This document shows positions 48,886 through 60,104 of a DNA stretch of 64,000 bases, piece by piece. Source of the DNA: Megachile rotundata (lineage: Eukaryota; Arthropoda; Insecta; Hymenoptera; Megachilidae). The notes below the pieces were generated by a model that ran no database searches, was not told where the DNA came from, and saw nothing but the letters and a program-made list of their open reading frames with translations. Every line of letters starts with the position of its first letter. Position 1 is the first letter of the stretch. Both the position numbers and the translations under genes were made by a program. The stretch lies in contig NC_134984.1 of NCBI RefSeq assembly GCF_050947335.1, forward strand, positions 12,009,926-12,073,925, written 5' to 3'.

Positions 48886-50150
48886 GCCTTTGGTTTATCG
48901 AGTTGGTCACACTAAATATTGTATTATAGTATTATAGAAACTATTGACAATTAGATTGTGTGACTATGTAACTTGTACTATGTAACATGTGACTATAGCT
49001 ACGTATGTTATTTGACAACTGCACAGTGGGAATTGTGTAGTGTGAATTGTTAGGTTATTCTTTTGATGTTCGTCTCTGTCTTTGATTTATCGAGTTGGTC
49101 ACATTAAATATTGTATTATAGAAATTATTGATAGTTAGACTATGTAACTATGTAACTTGTACTGTGTGACATGTGACTATAGCTACATATTGACAACGAC
49201 ACAGTGGGAATTGTGAACTGTGAATTGTTAGGTTATTCTTTTGATGTTCATCTCTGTCTTTGATTTATCGAGTTGGTCACATTAAATATTGTATTATAGA
49301 AATTATTGATAGTTAGACTATGTAACTATGTAACTTGTACTGTGTGACATGTGACTATAGCTACATATTGACAACGACACAGTGGGAATTGTGAACTGTG
49401 AATTGTTAGGTTATTCTTTTGATGTTCATCTCTGTCTTTGCTTTATCGACTTGGTCACACTGAATATATTTTATTATAGAAGCTATTGACAATTAGATAT
49501 GACTAGGTAACTATAGCTAGCTATGTTATTTGGCAACGACACAGTGGGAATTGTGTAGTTGAATCGTTAGGTTATTCTTCTGATGTTCATCTCTGTCTTT
49601 GCTTTATCGAGCTGGTCATATTAAACATTGTATTATAGGAATTATTGACAATTAGTCGTGACTAGGTAACTATAGCTAGCTATGTTATTTGACAACTACA
49701 CATTTCGTGAGAATTGTTAGCTCTTTCTTTTGACTTCATCTCTATCTTTGCTTTATAGACTTGGTCACACTAAATGTTGCATTATAGAAACCATTGACAA
49801 TTAGACGTGACTAGGTAACTGTAGCTTCGTGTGTTATTTGACAACTACACAGTGCGAATTGTGTACTGTGAATTATTAACTCTTTCGTCCGACGTTCATC
49901 TTCACATTTGTTATACCAGCTTGGTCACAGTAAATACTGTATTATACAAATTAAGCTACTGATACACATGACTACATGACTGTAGTTACTGTAGTTACAC
50001 TTAACCACATAATTATAGCTATACATAGTTATCTGATAGCTATACATTTTGTGGGAGCTGAGTACTATGAATTGTTAGCTTACTCTTTCGAGGTTCATCT
50101 CTGTCTTTGCTTCATCGACCTGCTCACTTCATAGACTTCATTTTGCTTGG
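48886..50150. repeat. ~178-bp tandem array, ~7 copies
   Basis: CGAGTTGGTCACA occurs at 48899, 49091 and 49269, with a CGACTTGGTC variant at 49447, then diverged copies. Units share GTGGGAATTGTG, TTAGGTTATTCTTTTGATGTTC and TATAGCTACATATTGACAAC. Steps 49091-49269-49447 are 178 bp. Confidence 0.9.
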
Positions 50151-50299
50151 TACAATGTATATATATCTTGTTACATTATACGATATACACAAATATATCG
50201 ATCGTCCTATCATTTTGGCACTGCAGTTGTTTAACACCTATTAATTTTGTGGGAACTATGTACTGTGAACATAGGTAGCTCATTTCCACAACGTTCGTC

Positions 50300-50990
50300 T
50301 CCACATTATCAACATAAAAATTCATTGTTACTTTTTCATTTATATTATCCACATGAAAATTCATTACTATTTCTTCATTTATATTATCAACATAAAAAGG
50401 CATTAATATTTTTCCATTTATATTATCAACTTAAAAATTCATTGCTATTTCTTCATTTATATTATGAACATAAAAATTCATTACCATTTCTTCATTTATA
50501 TTATCAACCTAAAAATTCATTATCATTTCTTCATTTATATTATCAACCTAAAAATTCATTATCATTTCTTCATTTATATTATCAACATAAAAGTTCATTA
50601 CCATTTCTTCATTTATATTATCAACATAAAAATTCATTATCATTTCTTCATTTATATTATCAACATAAAAGTTCATTACCATGTCTTCATTTATATTATC
50701 AACATAAAAATTCATTATCATTTCTTCATTTATATTATCAACATAAAAGTTCATTGCTATTTCTTCATTTATATTATCAACATTAAAATTCATTAATATT
50801 TCTTCATCTATATTGTCAACATAAAAATTCATTAATATTTCTTCATTTATATTGTCAACATAAAAATTCATTAATATTTCTTCATTTATATTGTCAACAT
50901 AAAAATTCATTGCTATTTCTTCATTTATATTATCAACATAAAAATTCATTACCATTTCTTCATTTATATTATCATAATAAAAATTCCTTA
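50300..50990. repeat. 39-bp tandem array, ~17 copies
   Basis: The unit holds CATTTATATTATCAACATAA and AAATTCATTATCATTTCTT, 39 bp long. As 13 codons exactly, it leaves frames open on both strands (50247-50786 plus, 50548-50955 minus) encoding 13-residue repeats. Nothing suggests translation. Confidence 0.92.
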
Positions 50991-51837
50991 CTATTTTATT
51001 GCCATTTCAGTTAAAGATTAAAAATGAACAAAAATATTTATCAAATATCTGTGGAATTTAAAAAATTCCATTGTCTCAAGAAAAAGTTTAAATTCCTTCG
51101 AGAAGTTTGTTAAACTGTTCGTAAACTTTGTAGAGACAACGAGTGATGTAGATAAAGCGTGTTCGGAATGTGTGAATGATATTCAAGAATGTTTTGCTCA
51201 GGAGTTACGGTAATTCAAATACCGTTTACGACATTCTTCCGATATTCTACTCACTCTCTAACTAAAACTGCTCTGCGATCAAATTAATTCAATGCTTGAA
51301 CCTTTACGCAACGGTGATTGGTATTAGAGGGACTGTGTTTGCAGATACGTTAGAGGTTTACTGTGTATAACTATTTACTGTGTCTTAACAGTAAAAGTGT
51401 AGAGTATTTTATTAGAAATTGAGTGCAAATGTTTAGTGATGAAAGGAGAGATGTTTGCTTAAATTTTACATAATATTTACTGAAACTTATATCAATAAGA
51501 TATCATCAAGTATCAATAATGGACTTGGAACCTAAAATCACAAAGATATAATTTATGATACCAAAAATTGATTTGGTATTGATATTAGCAATGCGGATTT
51601 TACATTATTGATTTTATACAGTTCGCTAGAAAGCTCATAAATAATAATTTTGCGAAATTATTACGCACTTTGAAATTGAAATTGTTTTAATTTCACTTGA
51701 ATTATTTGATATAGAAACTTAGAAACACATGTTTAGAAAGAAATTTAGAAATTTAAAAACTCCGACATTTAAAAGGAAATCTATCTAATTAATTATCCCA
51801 ATTGTTATCATTACTCACTACAACAAAATAATCAAAA
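50991..51837. other. AT-rich stretch without a gene
   Basis: Nothing recognised on either strand. Confidence 0.4.
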
Positions 51838-52047
51838 TTATCCGTTATTCCATATAGCCACACGTTTCAAATTATTCTCGAAAGATTCGAAAAATTCGGA
51901 CATGCTTTTTCTCCGCTCTTTAATCATGTTTTCCCGGTGAATTTCGTGTTCTATCTGGTAGAATGGAACCGTGTCGGTACGAGAGACTCGTTCGCAATTG
52001 AAATGCGTCAAAATGTGCGTGATCGCTTTCAAAATCGATGAACACAA
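51838..52047 (-). CDS. hypothetical small ORF, 69 aa
   Basis: Unrecognised. ATG at 52047 (MCSSILKAITHILTHFNCER) to TAA at 51838. The product is charged and helix-prone (IHRENMIKERRKSMSEFFES), of ordinary complexity, and its codons favour C or G at third positions more than the surroundings, unlike the repeat-derived frames. No splice sites or homologue recognised. It could be a small gene, one exon of a larger gene, a decayed copy, or chance in a GC-richer patch (51838-52210). Confidence 0.25.
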   Translation of the reverse strand: MCSSILKAITHILTHFNCERVSRTDTVPFYQIEHEIHRENMIKERRKSMSEFFESFENNLKRVAIWNNG

Positions 52048-52239
52048 ATTACGTGAGACGCGTCACGTTCGTGGTGAACGAAAGCAGGTGTTCGAGGAAT
52101 CATCTTTTTGACGTCATCGAACGGTGTTACGGTAAAGAACCACGTTGTCCGCTATATGGGAACGACCTACTTACCGTTGCAACACCATTGCGCTCTTGTA
52201 TCGATGTGAACGGTCCTTCCATCTCAAATTTGCTTATGC

Positions 52240-53060
52240 TCAAAATAATCAACCATCTTTCTGTTTCAAACTTTGTTATAATTAAAATTAAGCGGCGATC
52301 TTTCAGTCTCAAAGATTGTGGTTAAAATAATTAATTATTGTACTATCTCAAATTTTATTGTTAAAATAAGTGACGATAGTTCAAACTCAAATTTGGTTAT
52401 AGTTAAAGTAATTAAGGATCGTTCAATCTCATTTGGTTATGGTTAAAATAATTAATTATTGTACTATCTCAAATTTGTTTATTGTTAAAATAGGTAACGA
52501 TCGTTCAGACTCAAATTTGATTATGATTAAAATAATTAATTATTGTACTATCTCAAATTTGTTTATTGTTAAAATAGTAACGATCGTTCAGACTCAAATT
52601 TGGTTATAGTTAAAGTAATTAAGGATCGTTCAAACTCATTTGATTGTGGTCAAAATAATTAATTATTGTACTATCTCAAATTTGCTTATTGTTAAAATAA
52701 GTGACGATCGTTCAGACTCAAATTTGGTTATAGTTAAAGTAGTTAAGGATCGTTCAAACTCATTTGGTTATGGTTAAAGTAATTAATGATCGTTCAAACT
52801 CATCTGGTTATGATTAAAATAATTAATAGTCGTTCAGTCTCATCTGGTTATGGTTGAAGTAATTAATGATCGTTCAATCTCATCTGGTTATGATTAAAAT
52901 AATTAATAGTCGTTCAGTCTCAAATTTGGTTATGATTAAAATAATTAACGATCGTTCAATCCCATTTGAGTTTACTAAAAATAATTAACAATTTTTCAGT
53001 CTCAAATTTGACTATGGTTGAAATAATTAATTATCATTCAATTAAAAAAATTAATTATCG
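52240..53060. repeat. ~40-bp GGTTATGGTTAAAATAATTAA array
   Basis: Units with GATCGTTCAATCTCAAATTT and GGTTATGATTAAAATAATTA, about 16 degenerate copies, some in ~80- and ~120-bp cassettes. Within the flotillin-2 intron. Confidence 0.85.
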
Positions 53061-53391
53061 GTCATATACATCAGCTTACGCATCAATTTGTATATTAAAA
53101 TATACATCCACTCTATATATTTGTAATATATACCTCTATATATATTTGTACCTAATTAAATGTACATACTTTTGATTTTTTTACTTGAACCATAAAACAT
53201 GTATTCTTCTTAACAATTCTACAAATTTTATTTACTTAAACTAATTGATTTATTTTGCAACTGATATATCAGCAAATAATTCTTACGTCACAAAGAAACT
53301 CAGACATCTAATATTCATCTACATATCTTGTTTGCACTTCTAATACATAAATTACAGATTTTTAAATTTTGTTATTTTTGCGCCATTACAG

Positions 53392-53688
53392 GAGGATGTT
53401 GCGGGTCCATGAAAAAGAGAACCATCGTGGGTGGTTACGCATTCACCTGGTGGTTCGTCACCGATGTCCAACGACTGTCTCTCGAAGTAATGACCTTGAA
53501 TCCCGTTTGCGAAAATGTGGAAACCGCCCAGGGTGTGCCTTTGACTGTCACGGGGGTGGCGCAATGCAAGATTATGAAGGCTGACGAGCTTCTACACACT
53601 GCCAGTGAACAATTTCTAGGGAAAAGCGTTCACGAAATTAAGTCGACGATTCTATCCACCTTGGAAGGACATCTCCGTGCAATTTTAG
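53392..53688 (+). CDS. flotillin-2 exon: SPFH domain
   Basis: Follows TTGCGCCATTACAG; the first two bases complete a Gly codon begun in the missing exon (phase 1). Encodes GGCCGSMKKRT to LEGHLRAIL and leaves one base of Gly before GTTAGT. Confidence 0.96.
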
Positions 53689-56600
53689 GTTAGTGTCAGA
53701 TTTTTTAATATTTTTATTGCTATTGAGAGTGAATTCGTTGTTAGATTTTTTTGGTGTGTGGATGTCAGGTTGCAGACCAGTGTGGATGTTAGGACGTGTA
53801 ATTATTCTTATGCAGGGAGTCTCAGATAAAAGAGGACATTAGCAATTTACTTTTCTGTATTTGTACTTTTGTATTCATACTGATCCTCTTTTATCTTGGC
53901 CACCCGGTATATTGCAATGTATTGATGAAATTATCAATCAATTATATAAACTTGATGTTTTTATTTTTACTTGATTTTATGTTCATTGAAGAGTTATATA
54001 CTTCTATTTAGCTTTTGAAAAAATTTTTATTTTTTGTTCAATTTTAAGACTAATGTAATTCTACTCAAAGTTTAAGGAAACTTATTTTTTGTTCAATTTT
54101 AAGTCTAATGTAATTCTATTCAAATTTTGAAGAAACTTATTTTTTGTTGAATTTTAAGACTAACGTAATTTTATTCAAATTTTGAGAAAACTTTTATTTT
54201 TTGTTCAATTTTAAGACTAATGTAATTCTACTCAAATTTTGAGGAAACTTATTTTTTGTTCTATTTCAAATCTCATGTAATTTTATTCAAATTTTAGCAA
54301 ACTTTTCTATATATATGTTTTATATATGTCACATAATTAAATATTTTTAACTTGATGTTTAATTACAAGGCGATTGCTAATTACGTATCTGTAGGTTCAC
54401 TGTTAATTAATTTAGTGATAAACGAGTTTGTACTGATAAAATTGATGAAACTATTTAGGAACACTCTCGGTGGAGGAAGTATACAAGGATCGAGACCAAT
54501 TTGCAACGCTCGTAAGGGAGGTTGCCGCCCCGGATGTTGGTCGGATGGGCATCGAGATCTTGTCATTTACGATAAAAGATGTCTACGACGACGTTCAATA
54601 CTTGGCGTCGCTCGGCAAAGCTCAAACAGCAGCGGTAAAACGAGACGCCGATGTTGGCGTCGCCGAGGCGAACCGCGACGCCGGAATCCGGGTACGTTTG
54701 TAATTTCTACGCAAATGTCTGCAAAGTAAATCAATCCCCAGAAATCTACAGGGTGTTTCCCAAAATAAATGTGTCATATACTCAACACAATTGAATTTTA
54801 TCATTTAAATTCCACTAACACAAATTGTGTTAATTTTTTAACATAACTATAATTTTTTAACGTGAAGTACTACAAAATTTTGTTACTTTTTCTGTTCTAC
54901 TAATTTGAGGGTTTGACAAATTTTTTGATACTCAATTTGAAAATTGGAAGTAGAAAATTTTTGAATTTTAGAATTCCAAAATTTGTGCATTTTGGTATTT
55001 GGAAGTTTATAGGTTGCTAAATTTGTAAATTTGAAAGTTTATGAATTTAAAAATTAGGAGATTTATAAATTTATTTGTGAATGCAAAAATTCGAAGATTC
55101 GTTCATTCAAAAACTTGTACTGTCGCTCGAAAAATTTGAAGGCTTATGAATTTTTGAATATTTGAATTAATAAATGTTTTATACAAACTTCAAGTATGAA
55201 CAAAGAATTGTTACATTGTTAATGAATTTAAAAATGATAGAATTCGAGATTGTTGTATGCGAGTAATTACTTGTTCTTTATATTAATCGATACATTATAT
55301 TGATCTTCTAGGAGGCAGAATGCGAGAAGGCAGCGATGGACATAAAATATAACACCGACACAAAAATCGAGGACAATGCCAGACTCTTCCAACTTCAGAA
55401 GGCAAACTTTGACCAAGAAGTGAACACAGCGGTACATTGATATTTTCGTAATATATTTTATTATATATAACATTAATTTTTCTAATATTTAACGACAATA
55501 TATTTTTTATTCTTGCTGTCTTAAGAACTGCTTAAAAAATTCATCAACTCTGTTTTTAATAAATTTCTGTGTAAAAGTTCACCATCCCTTTAATATAATT
55601 TTATAATAATTTTATGATAATGTTATAATAATTTTTTATGATAATTTTATAATAATTTTATCTTAATATAAATTTAATTTTCTTGTGCTCCTTTTCTATA
55701 CCTGTTCTAATATCAAATATGAAATAGATCTTCTTTATATTATCACCATTCTGAAAAATATTGAAAGTCAATGTTGAATTAACTAAAACGCATAAAAATT
55801 GTTTGACTTCTAGAAAGCCGAAGCTCAATTAGCCTACGAGCTTCAAGCAGCGAAGATCAGACAACGGATACGAAACGAGGAGATCCAAATCGAGGTTGTA
55901 GAGAGGCGTAAACAGATCGAAGTAGAGGAACAGGAAGTTCGTCGAAAGGAACACGAGCTGCAGAGTACAGTGCGACTTCCGGCTGAAGCTGAACATTACA
56001 AAATTGGCAAAGTGGCCGAAGGAAAGAGGTAATTCAAATGAATAATGACTGCATTACAAATATTTATGTAAATTCGTCTTTTTATTGGAGGAGTTGATTT
56101 TAAAGATAGAATAACATCAGCTTTTTTTATTTAATGTTACATGCAAATAACACATAAATAATATATAAATATATTTATATAAAAAGAATATATTATATTA
56201 TTATTAGTAACATTGTTATATAGTTATATTTAAATATTCATATATTATTTATATGTTATTTTATTACTTAACAAAATTATATATTATTTCATTTTATTAT
56301 TATATGTTATTACTATTATAATAGTATTCGTATTGTTTGCAAAAGTAATTTAAAAAGTAGAAAGAAGATAACTTTTGAGACACCCTATATTCTCGTGTTT
56401 AGAGAGGACCATAAAAGGTCAATGGGTTAAGAGCCAATCTATCGAATGAACACCCAGCAGTGTTCACTTAGAAAAAGCAAATCAGGGCAGAATTAGCTGG
56501 CATCGGGAATAAATCAATTGGTTTCTTTGCTATTTCTAGCATCGGCGTGTTTTAACTGGTTTCATCGTTTTTAGGACGCAGACCGTGAACGCGGCCGAAG

Positions 56601-58455
56601 CTGAAGCTGAGAGGATTCGATTGATCGGAGAAGCCGAGGCTCAAGCTTTAGAGGCGGTTGGAGTGTCGGAGGCTGAACGTATGCGGATGAAAGCCATGGT
56701 GTACAAGAAATATGGTGAAGCTGCTATTCTAAACATCGCTCTGACCGCTCTGCCAAAGGTAAAAAAAGTCCCTCTTTCAATATGGTACAGTTCCACAAAC
56801 AAGTATATGCATTTCAATAATATGTACAGCCTGAAAGCATCTATCGTTTTTGTATCATTTGCGGTAATCCCAGAAAAAAGTGGGGCAAGGATTATTTAAC
56901 TGTTACTATCTTGTGACATTTGCATGGTTACAGGAAAAAAATGAATGTTATTGGGTTTCCCCTGAATACTGTATTAAAAGATTTTTTAGTTATTTACGTC
57001 AATACCGATAAAGTTTCAAAGTCACATTTTCCTAAATACCACCAATTTCAAACATAACAGAATTGTATAATTACAATGTTAATTGGTGCAAATAATAACA
57101 CGTCAAGTGATTTCATTTGAATTAATTACGTACTCAAGATAAGACTAAGGCTAGTAATTTAAACATCATTGTTATCCATAAATTAAACAGTACTATTATC
57201 ACTGAATTAATTAAATATTATTATCACTAAAATTATCTGTTGAGTGTATTCGTTAACCTTATAAGTTTATATCGAGTTTCCTCAAAAGTTTCTGTAACCT
57301 AAATAAATATTAAAGAGAGTATTACTCATTCACGCATGCTATTATTTCTTTACAGATTGCCGCGGAAGTTGCAGCACCATTGGCGAGAACGGAGGAAATT
57401 GTTCTTCTGGGTGGAAACGATTCGACTAGTGGAGAAATTACACGCCTTGTGGGGCAAGTACCTCCAGCTGTTCAAGCACTGACTGGTGTAGATCTTTCAA
57501 AAGTATGTTGGAGAGGTGTTCGACCTCCTAGAAAGTGTATACAATTAGATTTTGGTGCTGAAAGCGCCGTACATTTGAATAAAACTCTGAAATAAGGAAT
57601 AGTGTACAGTAGACGCTCGTTAATTAACCGCTGTATAATTCCCTGTTTCATATTGCGCACTTCTTCTTACATAGTGATTGATCTACTACTCATTACTATC
57701 AATTCTTCTAATTGTTAGGAGTGTAGAGATTGATTACAATAAATAATAATTATTCAATATTTGTTACATAAAAAAATACGCTGTACAAAATGCACACGCT
57801 AATGCTTGATAATTCCTAGTATTGCCTTTAGAATGCATAGAATTATCGAGCACTATATTTCAGTTAAAGTATCACTAACTTATTTAAAAAAGCGAATCTA
57901 TATCCTTACATGTACAGTAGAATATGTGATCAAATTATTAGTCATTTACAATTATAATTACTATAAGTAACTTGCATAACTAGTTCTGCTCTCAGCATTA
58001 TATTGCTTTTGAAAAACACGCCTTTGTAGCCCCTCAAGCGAGATTTATCTGTACTATACCTTACAAATTGTTTTGTTTATATTAACATTTTCATTGAGAA
58101 TCAAGAGGCGTGGATATTCACTGGCTCAATCAAATCAATAAAAATATCAATTTTAGTGGTAATATTAATGATGATGTACTTAAACACTAACCTTTTCCTC
58201 AGAAATATAATGTACAAGGTTTAACGCAGATATAATACACAAGTAGAGAAATGTATATTGAATTTGAACAAAGTTAAATTTAACTCTATCATGCTTATTT
58301 ATATGTATATCAAGATTACAGCTGATGTTAATCCACGCCACCGTGAAATTATTAAAAATGGTCACGTACATAAGAGTATGTCTTTGATATCGTGTAAGTT
58401 TTCTTATTGCGCTTATTATTTTCAGGTGTTAGGAAAGATACCAGGCGCGAAGTAA
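53392..58455 (+). CDS. flotillin-2 (3' seven coding exons; 5' exon outside or unseen)
   Basis: Membrane-microdomain scaffold (reggie-1) that oligomerises at the cytoplasmic face of the plasma membrane and endosomes. Join(53392..53688, 54459..54691, 55312..55431, 55814..56028, 56575..56758, 57356..57502, 58426..58455), all GT/AG and in frame, gives 407 residues to a TAA stop. The first residues shown are GGCCGSMKKRT; the Cys pair matches the palmitoylation site near residues 19-20 of flotillin-2. About 17 N-terminal residues, with the myristoylated Gly, are missing and belong to an upstream exon. An SPFH/PHB domain (TDVQRLSLEVMTLNP, VPLTVTGVAQCKIM) is followed by the conserved REVAAPDVGRMGIEILSFTI block, then a long charged helical region with Glu-Ala repeats (NAAEAEAERIRLIGEAEAQA), and the C-terminal LTGVDLSKVLGKIPGAK. 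Total length with the missing exon (~424) fits the family. The three GMC genes lie upstream on the opposite strand. Confidence 0.96.
53812..53912. mobile_element. ~100-bp hairpin element
   Basis: AGATAAAAGAGGA near 53824 and its exact inverse near 53885 form a 13-bp stem, flanked by partial inverted ends (GGGAGTCTC; GGCCACCCGG). It looks like a miniature foldback element in a flotillin-2 intron. Confidence 0.4.
54030..54310. repeat. ~55-bp tandem array, 5 copies
   Basis: TTTTTTGTTCAATTTTAAG recurs at about 54036, 54091, 54146, 54203 and 54258 in the flotillin-2 intron 53689-54458. Confidence 0.88.
54459..54691 (+). CDS. flotillin-2 exon: conserved SPFH end
   Basis: After CTATTTAG; encodes TLSVEEVYKDRDQF, VAAPDVGRMGIEIL, and EANRDAGIR before GTACGT (phase 0). 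Confidence 0.96.
55312..55431 (+). CDS. flotillin-2 exon: start of coiled region
   Basis: 40 codons from EAECEKAAMDIKY to DQEVNTA, between TCTTCTAG and GTACAT, phase 0 at both ends. Confidence 0.95.
55814..56028 (+). CDS. flotillin-2 exon: coiled region
   Basis: KAEAQLAYELQAAKIRQ to VAEGK plus two bases of Arg before GTAATT. Heptad-like charged sequence typical of the flotillin stalk. Confidence 0.96.
56575..56758 (+). CDS. flotillin-2 exon: Glu-Ala repeat region
   Basis: Completes Arg288, then TQTVNAAEAEAERIRL to NIALTALPK before GTAAAA. The open frame running on to 56899 is retained-intron read-through. Confidence 0.95.
57356..57502 (+). CDS. flotillin-2 exon: C-terminal region
   Basis: IAAEVAAPLARTEEIVLL to LTGVDLSK before GTATGT (phase 0). 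Without splicing, the frame continues 30 codons to a TAA at 57593-57595; see findings. Confidence 0.95.
57738..57743 (+). terminator. possible intronic polyadenylation signal
   Basis: AATAAA 143 bp beyond the stop that would end an unspliced flotillin-2 frame. It could terminate an alternative shorter transcript; it may equally be chance in AT-rich sequence. Confidence 0.25.
58426..58455 (+). CDS. flotillin-2 last coding exon
   Basis: Ten codons, VLGKIPGAK and TAA, after TTATTTTCAG. Too short to be found by open-frame search alone; recognised because it completes the insect flotillin-2 C-terminus in frame. Confidence 0.93.
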   Translation: MLGKIPGAK

Positions 58456-60104
58456 TGGTGGACGATGCAAGAGGGAAGAACGGCGACCAGGCGATCGGAC
58501 ATTAGGAATCGGCTGTAGAAAAAAAGAAAACTCTATACTGCCAAAGGTTTCCCCGCTACTCTCATCATCATCCTCCGGTGACACTCCACTTTTTTCTCTT
58601 TCCCGAATTATTCTACCTCAAACGTAGATGAAGTGACGCTCAACACAAATGGTCAGATCGGTCATGCCTCCGCCGGTTGCGCGTCGAATTTAAAAATCGA
58701 TCGTGTCCAAACTCCGGTACCATTTGCGATTGCGGTCCACCTCGACGATCATAAAGAACGCACACCGACGATTTCAACTTCGACCCTGATCATTCGTGCA
58801 CGTTTCTATTCGAGAAACCTTGAGTGTACAGAGTCGACCTGTCTTCTTCTTCGGGTAAACCGACGTTTCCCGTCGATCGAACTTTAAACGACGCAGCCCG
58901 GAACGCATCTTGAAAGGAAGATCAGAGGATGGCAAAGCAAATCGGCACGAGCAGCGACAAGGTATAAAAATTTAACGATTCGCCGCTGGTTCACCTGAAC
59001 CGGGGATCCAGCTCGTAGTGAATGTATGCCGTTACATTTGCGAGTCTATTGTGATTGAAAACTCTCGATCATTGTGTTCAACATAAGTAAGTAACTTAAC
59101 GAAAGGGAGAGGAGAGGTGGTGAACGTTCGTGCGGAGTAGGCGACGTGGAAGTCAACTGTCCGTAGGTGGTTGTACATACTCGTAGTAGCGTGTGTATAA
59201 TAGCAGCTGAGGTTTCTAACTTGCTTAGAATGAGACGCGGCGAACGAGCTGAAAGAGTGCTTTATAACTATAACTACAGTGTTTTATATGTATAATACGA
59301 TCCAGATGACCCAGTCGGTTAACCTAAAAAGTGATTCAAAGATTTGTCTAATATAAATACAAATCATACAATAAGTAAACTATAAGAAAGCAAAGAATAT
59401 CCAAAAAAAAACTATAATACTTATCAGAAATATTCTTTTGGAAAATGATAAATGGGTTCTTTGGAACTGACTGGTTCTTTTGGTATAAAGTCTTCAGTTA
59501 TGGCTATTTCTGAAAGCAAATGACCATAATTTTGAATGTTATAAATTAGATAAATTGTTCATAAAAATATATTTACAATGAGGTATTTTTTTAACGTAAC
59601 TGAAATGTGCATAGTTCCCCTCAGTATCAAGCTTATTCAAAGTTTATTCAAAGATACAAGATATAATTTGTTTTAGAAAATTTTTCTCTATACAAATTGG
59701 TTCTTGTTGCTGTTAATTTTGTCTGTAGGAAATGTATTTAGATATTTGAAGAATGAATACTTTATGAAATATTTCAGATCTGTTAAAGGGTGCAGAGATA
59801 TTCCAGAATTATGTAATTCATTTCTGTATACAATTCATTTCTTGTACAATCAGAATATTTCTAATTGTACAGTGTATTTTAATTTAAGTCTTCCAGTTGG
59901 CTATTGACATGATTCCATATTAAAAACTTCGCAGAGTATTTATTATTCAAATACTTTCACGCATAAACAGACAGATGTGAGACATATTTGTATCATTTTT
60001 TGTTATATAAAGGAAATGACAAGTCTCTTGCATTTATTAAAGATAACTGCATTTATTATAAATACTATATTCTTCAACCGTTTCAATGTTTGACTTTGAA
60101 TAAA
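58456..60104 (+). other. probable flotillin-2 3' UTR
   Basis: The first 850 bp are GC-richer than the intron sequence and continue directly from the stop codon. The first clear AATAAA I noticed on the plus strand is at 60099-60104, with another near 60160. The true end is uncertain. Small frames here (for example 58633-58887) show no motif. Confidence 0.4.

Noticed and set aside
50247..50786. 179-codon frame with LHLYYQHKNSL repeats
   Set aside because: Product of the 39-bp array (13 codons); the opposite strand is open too.
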